This document shows, piece by piece, positions 4,225 to 6,841 of a DNA stretch of 6,841 nucleotides. A model generated the notes under the pieces. It worked only from the letters and a program-made list of their open reading frames with translations, made no database searches and was not told where the DNA came from. The stretch spans positions 1-6,841 of the forward strand of contig CAJXXJ010000208.1 in NCBI GenBank assembly GCA_913062745.1, written 5' to 3'. Source of the DNA: an uncultured Phaeodactylibacter sp. (lineage in GTDB: Bacteria; Bacteroidota; Bacteroidia; Chitinophagales; Saprospiraceae). The translations under genes and the position numbers were made by a program. Every line of letters begins with the position of its first letter. The stretch's first letter is position 1.

Positions 4225-6841
4225 ATGACCGCACAGGAAATACGTCAGGCTTTTTTGGATTTTTTCCGCTCTAAGGAGCATAAAATTGTACCTTCTGCTC
4301 CAATCGTCAGCAAAGACGACCCCACGCTCATGTTCACCAACGCGGGCATGAACCAGTTCAAGGACTACTTTTTGGGCAACCAAACCCCGGAAGTGCCCCG
4401 TATTGCAGACACCCAGAAGTGTATGCGGGTGTCCGGCAAGCACAACGACCTGGAAGATGTGGGCCGCGATGGTACCCACCACACCATGTTCGAAATGCTG
4501 GGCAACTGGTCTTTCGGAGACTACTTTAAGAAAGAGGCGATCGCCTGGAGCTGGGAACTGCTGACGGAAGTCTACAAGATTCCCCGGGAAAACCTCTATG
4601 CTACCGTATTCGGCGGCGACGAGGAGGAAAACCTGCCCGCTGACGAAGAGGCTAAAAGCTTCTGGCTGCAGTACCTGCCGGAAGACCGCATCCTGTACGG
4701 CAACAAAAAAGATAACTTTTGGGAAATGGGGGACACCGGCCCCTGTGGGCCCTGCTCAGAAATCCATATCGATATCCGCACGGAGGAAGAGAAGGCGAAG
4801 CAGCCGGGTCGCGAGCTGGTCAATATGGACCACCCCCGGGTGATCGAAATCTGGAACAACGTTTTCATACAGTTCAACCGCAAAGCGGATGGAAGCCTGG
4901 AGCAGCTTCCTGCCACTCACGTGGATACCGGCATGGGCTTCGAGCGCCTGTGCATGGCGCTGCAAAATAAAACAGCCACCTACGATACGGATGTCTTCAC
5001 GCCACTCATCCAAAAAATCGAAGCGCTCAGCGGCAAAACCTACGGCGGCAGCTACGAAGCAGATGCCAAAACCGATATGGCGATGCGGGTGCTGGCTGAC
5101 CACGTCCGGGCAGTTGCGTTCACTATAGCTGACGGGCAATTGCCCAGCAATACGGGCGCGGGCTACGTTATCCGCCGGATACTGCGCCGTGCGGTACGCT
5201 ACTACTACTCTTTCCTCGAAATAGAGCAGCCCATGCTGCACCGCCTGATTCCCGTCCTGACCGCCGAGATGGGCGAGTTCTTCCCGGAGATAAAAGCGCA
5301 GGAGGGACAAATTACCAAGATCATCGAAGCCGAAGAGCGCACCTTCCTGAATACCCTGGAAAAAGGCCTGAGCCGCTTCAGTGAGCTGGAAGTTAAGGAG
5401 CGTGTGGTATCTGGCAAGGATGCTTTTGAACTCTACGATACCTTCGGTTTCCCGATTGACCTGACGCGCCTTATGGCAAGCGAGCGGGGATGGAAAGTAG
5501 ACGAAAAAGGCTTCGAGGCAGCCCTGCAGCAGCAAAAAGACCGGGGCCGTGCGGATGCCTTCAAAAAAGTGGGCGACTGGCATATTGTCCGCGAAGGAGA
5601 AGAGGTGGAGTTTGTGGGCTACGATGAATTGGCCGTGGCGTCTGCGCACGTGCTCAAGTACCGCACCGTAGACCTTAAAAAGGGCAAGCAGCAGTTCCAG
5701 CTTGTTTTGAACCGCACGCCTTTTTACGCGGAAAGCGGTGGGCAGGCAGGAGACAGCGGGCTGCTTTACTTTGGAGAAGAAAAGATACCTGTACTCGATA
5801 CTCAGAAAGAAAACGACCTCATCATCCACATCGTTAAGCAGTTTCCGGACAATCTGGAAGCCGAAGTGCGGGCAGAGGTCAACGCCGGCAAGCGGCAGGC
5901 TACCGCAAGCAACCACTCTGCTGTCCACCTCATGCACGCCGCCCTGCATCAGGTACTCGGTGATCACGCTCTGCAAAAAGGGCAGGACGTAGATGACAAG
6001 CGCCTGCGTTTTGACTTCAGCCACTTCGAAAAGATGAAGGCAGAGGAACTGCAGCAGGTAGAGGAAATGGTCAATGCCAAAATCCGGGAGAATATACAGC
6101 TGGAGGAAGAGCGGGAAGTGCCGATCGAGGAAGCCAAAGCCTCCGGAGCGTTGATGCTCTTTGGTGAGAAGTACGGAGAAGCCGTCCGCATCATTACCTT
6201 CGACCGGGACTTTTCCCGCGAGCTCTGCGGCGGGACACACGTACAAGCCACCGGCGAGATCGGGCAGTTTAAAATTTTGTCCGAAGGGGCTGTGGCCGCT
6301 GGTATCCGCCGCATCGAAGCGGTGACGGCAGACCAGGCCGACCGCTTTATCAAAAAAGAATTGATGGCGCTGAACGACATCCGCGAACTGCTGAAGAACC
6401 CGCAGGATGTAGTGAAAAACGTACAGTCGCTGCAGGAGGAAAACAAAGAGCTGCGCAAAGAAGTAGAGCGTCTGCGGGCAGAGCAGGCCGGCGCGCTCAT
6501 AGGGCAGCTCAAGGAAAAGGTGGAACAGATCGACGGCATCAACTTTCTGAGCGAACAACTGCCGCTGGACGACAGCAATGCGATCAAAACCCTGGCTTAC
6601 CAACTGGAGGAGGAGATCGGCAATGCTTTCATTGTTTTCGGTGCCGAAATCAAAGAGAAGCCACAGTTGATGATCATCATCAGCCGCGAGCTGACGGAAA
6701 GCAAAAAGCTGCACGCGGGCAATATCATCCGGGAGCTGGCTAAGGAAATCAAAGGTGGGGGAGGAGGGCAGCCGTTCTTCGCTTCTGCCGGAGGAAAGGA
6801 CGCTGCTGGCCTTAGCCGGGCTTTGGCGAAAGCCAGAGAAG
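4225..6841 (+). CDS. alaS: Alanyl-tRNA synthetase, 3' end cut by the window
   Basis: AlaRS, a cytoplasmic class II synthetase, joins alanine to tRNA-Ala using ATP and hydrolyses mischarged Ser- and Gly-tRNA-Ala. The frame stays open from ATG 4225 to the edge: 872 codons are visible of about 875-880 in the family, so only a few are missing. Class II elements include TLMFTNAGMNQFKDYF (34-49), the motif 2 region with RVSGKHNDLEDVG (68-80) and MFEMLGNWSFGDYF (88-101), DTGMGFERL (234-242), and motif 3 GAGYVIRRILRRAVR (311-325). The editing domain follows: FYAESGGQAGD (500-510) and the zinc ligands H564, H568, C668 and H672, in HSAVH and CGGTH. A charged helix (about 725-755) leads to the C-Ala domain with KGGGGGQPFFASAGG (843-857). 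Residue 567 is Val where E. coli has Thr. The ATG gives MTAQEIRQAFLDFF, matching the usual N-terminus; there is no Shine-Dalgarno. It probably has its own promoter and is not functionally tied to the gld genes. Confidence 0.98.
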   Translation, partial: MTAQEIRQAFLDFFRSKEHKIVPSAPIVSKDDPTLMFTNAGMNQFKDYFLGNQTPEVPRIADTQKCMRVSGKHNDLEDVGRDGTHHTMFEMLGNWSFGDYFKKEAIAWSWELLTEVYKIPRENLYATVFGGDEEENLPADEEAKSFWLQYLPEDRILYGNKKDNFWEMGDTGPCGPCSEIHIDIRTEEEKAKQPGRELVNMDHPRVIEIWNNVFIQFNRKADGSLEQLPATHVDTGMGFERLCMALQNKTATYDTDVFTPLIQKIEALSGKTYGGSYEADAKTDMAMRVLADHVRAVAFTIADGQLPSNTGAGYVIRRILRRAVRYYYSFLEIEQPMLHRLIPVLTAEMGEFFPEIKAQEGQITKIIEAEERTFLNTLEKGLSRFSELEVKERVVSGKDAFELYDTFGFPIDLTRLMASERGWKVDEKGFEAALQQQKDRGRADAFKKVGDWHIVREGEEVEFVGYDELAVASAHVLKYRTVDLKKGKQQFQLVLNRTPFYAESGGQAGDSGLLYFGEEKIPVLDTQKENDLIIHIVKQFPDNLEAEVRAEVNAGKRQATASNHSAVHLMHAALHQVLGDHALQKGQDVDDKRLRFDFSHFEKMKAEELQQVEEMVNAKIRENIQLEEEREVPIEEAKASGALMLFGEKYGEAVRIITFDRDFSRELCGGTHVQATGEIGQFKILSEGAVAAGIRRIEAVTADQADRFIKKELMALNDIRELLKNPQDVVKNVQSLQEENKELRKEVERLRAEQAGALIGQLKEKVEQIDGINFLSEQLPLDDSNAIKTLAYQLEEEIGNAFIVFGAEIKEKPQLMIIISRELTESKKLHAGNIIRELAKEIKGGGGGQPFFASAGGKDAAGLSRALAKARE

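Noticed and set aside
4756..6714. 652-codon open frame on the minus strand inside alaS
   Set aside because: It runs in codon phase with alaS, so it is open only because alaS avoids TTA, CTA and TCA codons there (the stop at 4756 is the complement of a TCA serine codon). The sense strand is an unmistakable AlaRS.

Overview
The window is from a bacterium of the phylum Bacteroidota. It carries the end of gldK, then complete gldL, gldM and gldN in that order, which is the core of the type IX secretion system (T9SS) and gliding-motility machinery found only in this phylum. The start codons follow AT-rich leaders with no Shine-Dalgarno sequence, and the promoter-like sites resemble the Bacteroidota TAnnTTTG type; both fit. 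The fairly high G+C of the genes (judged by eye) and the GldL/GldM sequence style suggest a lineage outside Flavobacterium, possibly Saprospiria-like, but the family cannot be fixed from this window.

Layout, all genes on the + strand: 1-297 is the C-terminal end of gldK. 298-647 is a 350-base gap with a strong intrinsic terminator just after gldK and a structured leader before gldL. 648-1265 is gldL and 1317-2945 is gldM, 51 bases apart with no terminator between them. 2946-3206 is a second long gap with a strong terminator after gldM, a second hairpin, a weak promoter candidate and a pair of tandem palindromes. 3207-4073 is gldN. 4074-4224 holds a long GC-rich hairpin, a plausible promoter, and a perfect 9-bp inverted repeat around it. 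From 4225 to the window edge runs alaS (alanyl-tRNA synthetase), missing only its last few codons.

How the genes work together: GldL and GldM form the inner-membrane, proton-driven motor. GldM spans the periplasm and contacts the GldK-GldN ring under the outer membrane, coupling proton flow to T9SS export and, in gliding species, to adhesin movement. AlaS is an unrelated housekeeping enzyme that charges tRNA-Ala.

I see no new system. The points most worth a second look are regulatory: the usually operonic gldKLMN cluster appears split by terminators into gldK | gldLM | gldN, and a perfect dyad flanks the predicted alaS promoter, recalling the known autoregulation of E. coli alaS. Two residue changes also stand out: Ser in place of a motor-site His in GldL, and Val in place of Thr in the AlaRS editing motif.
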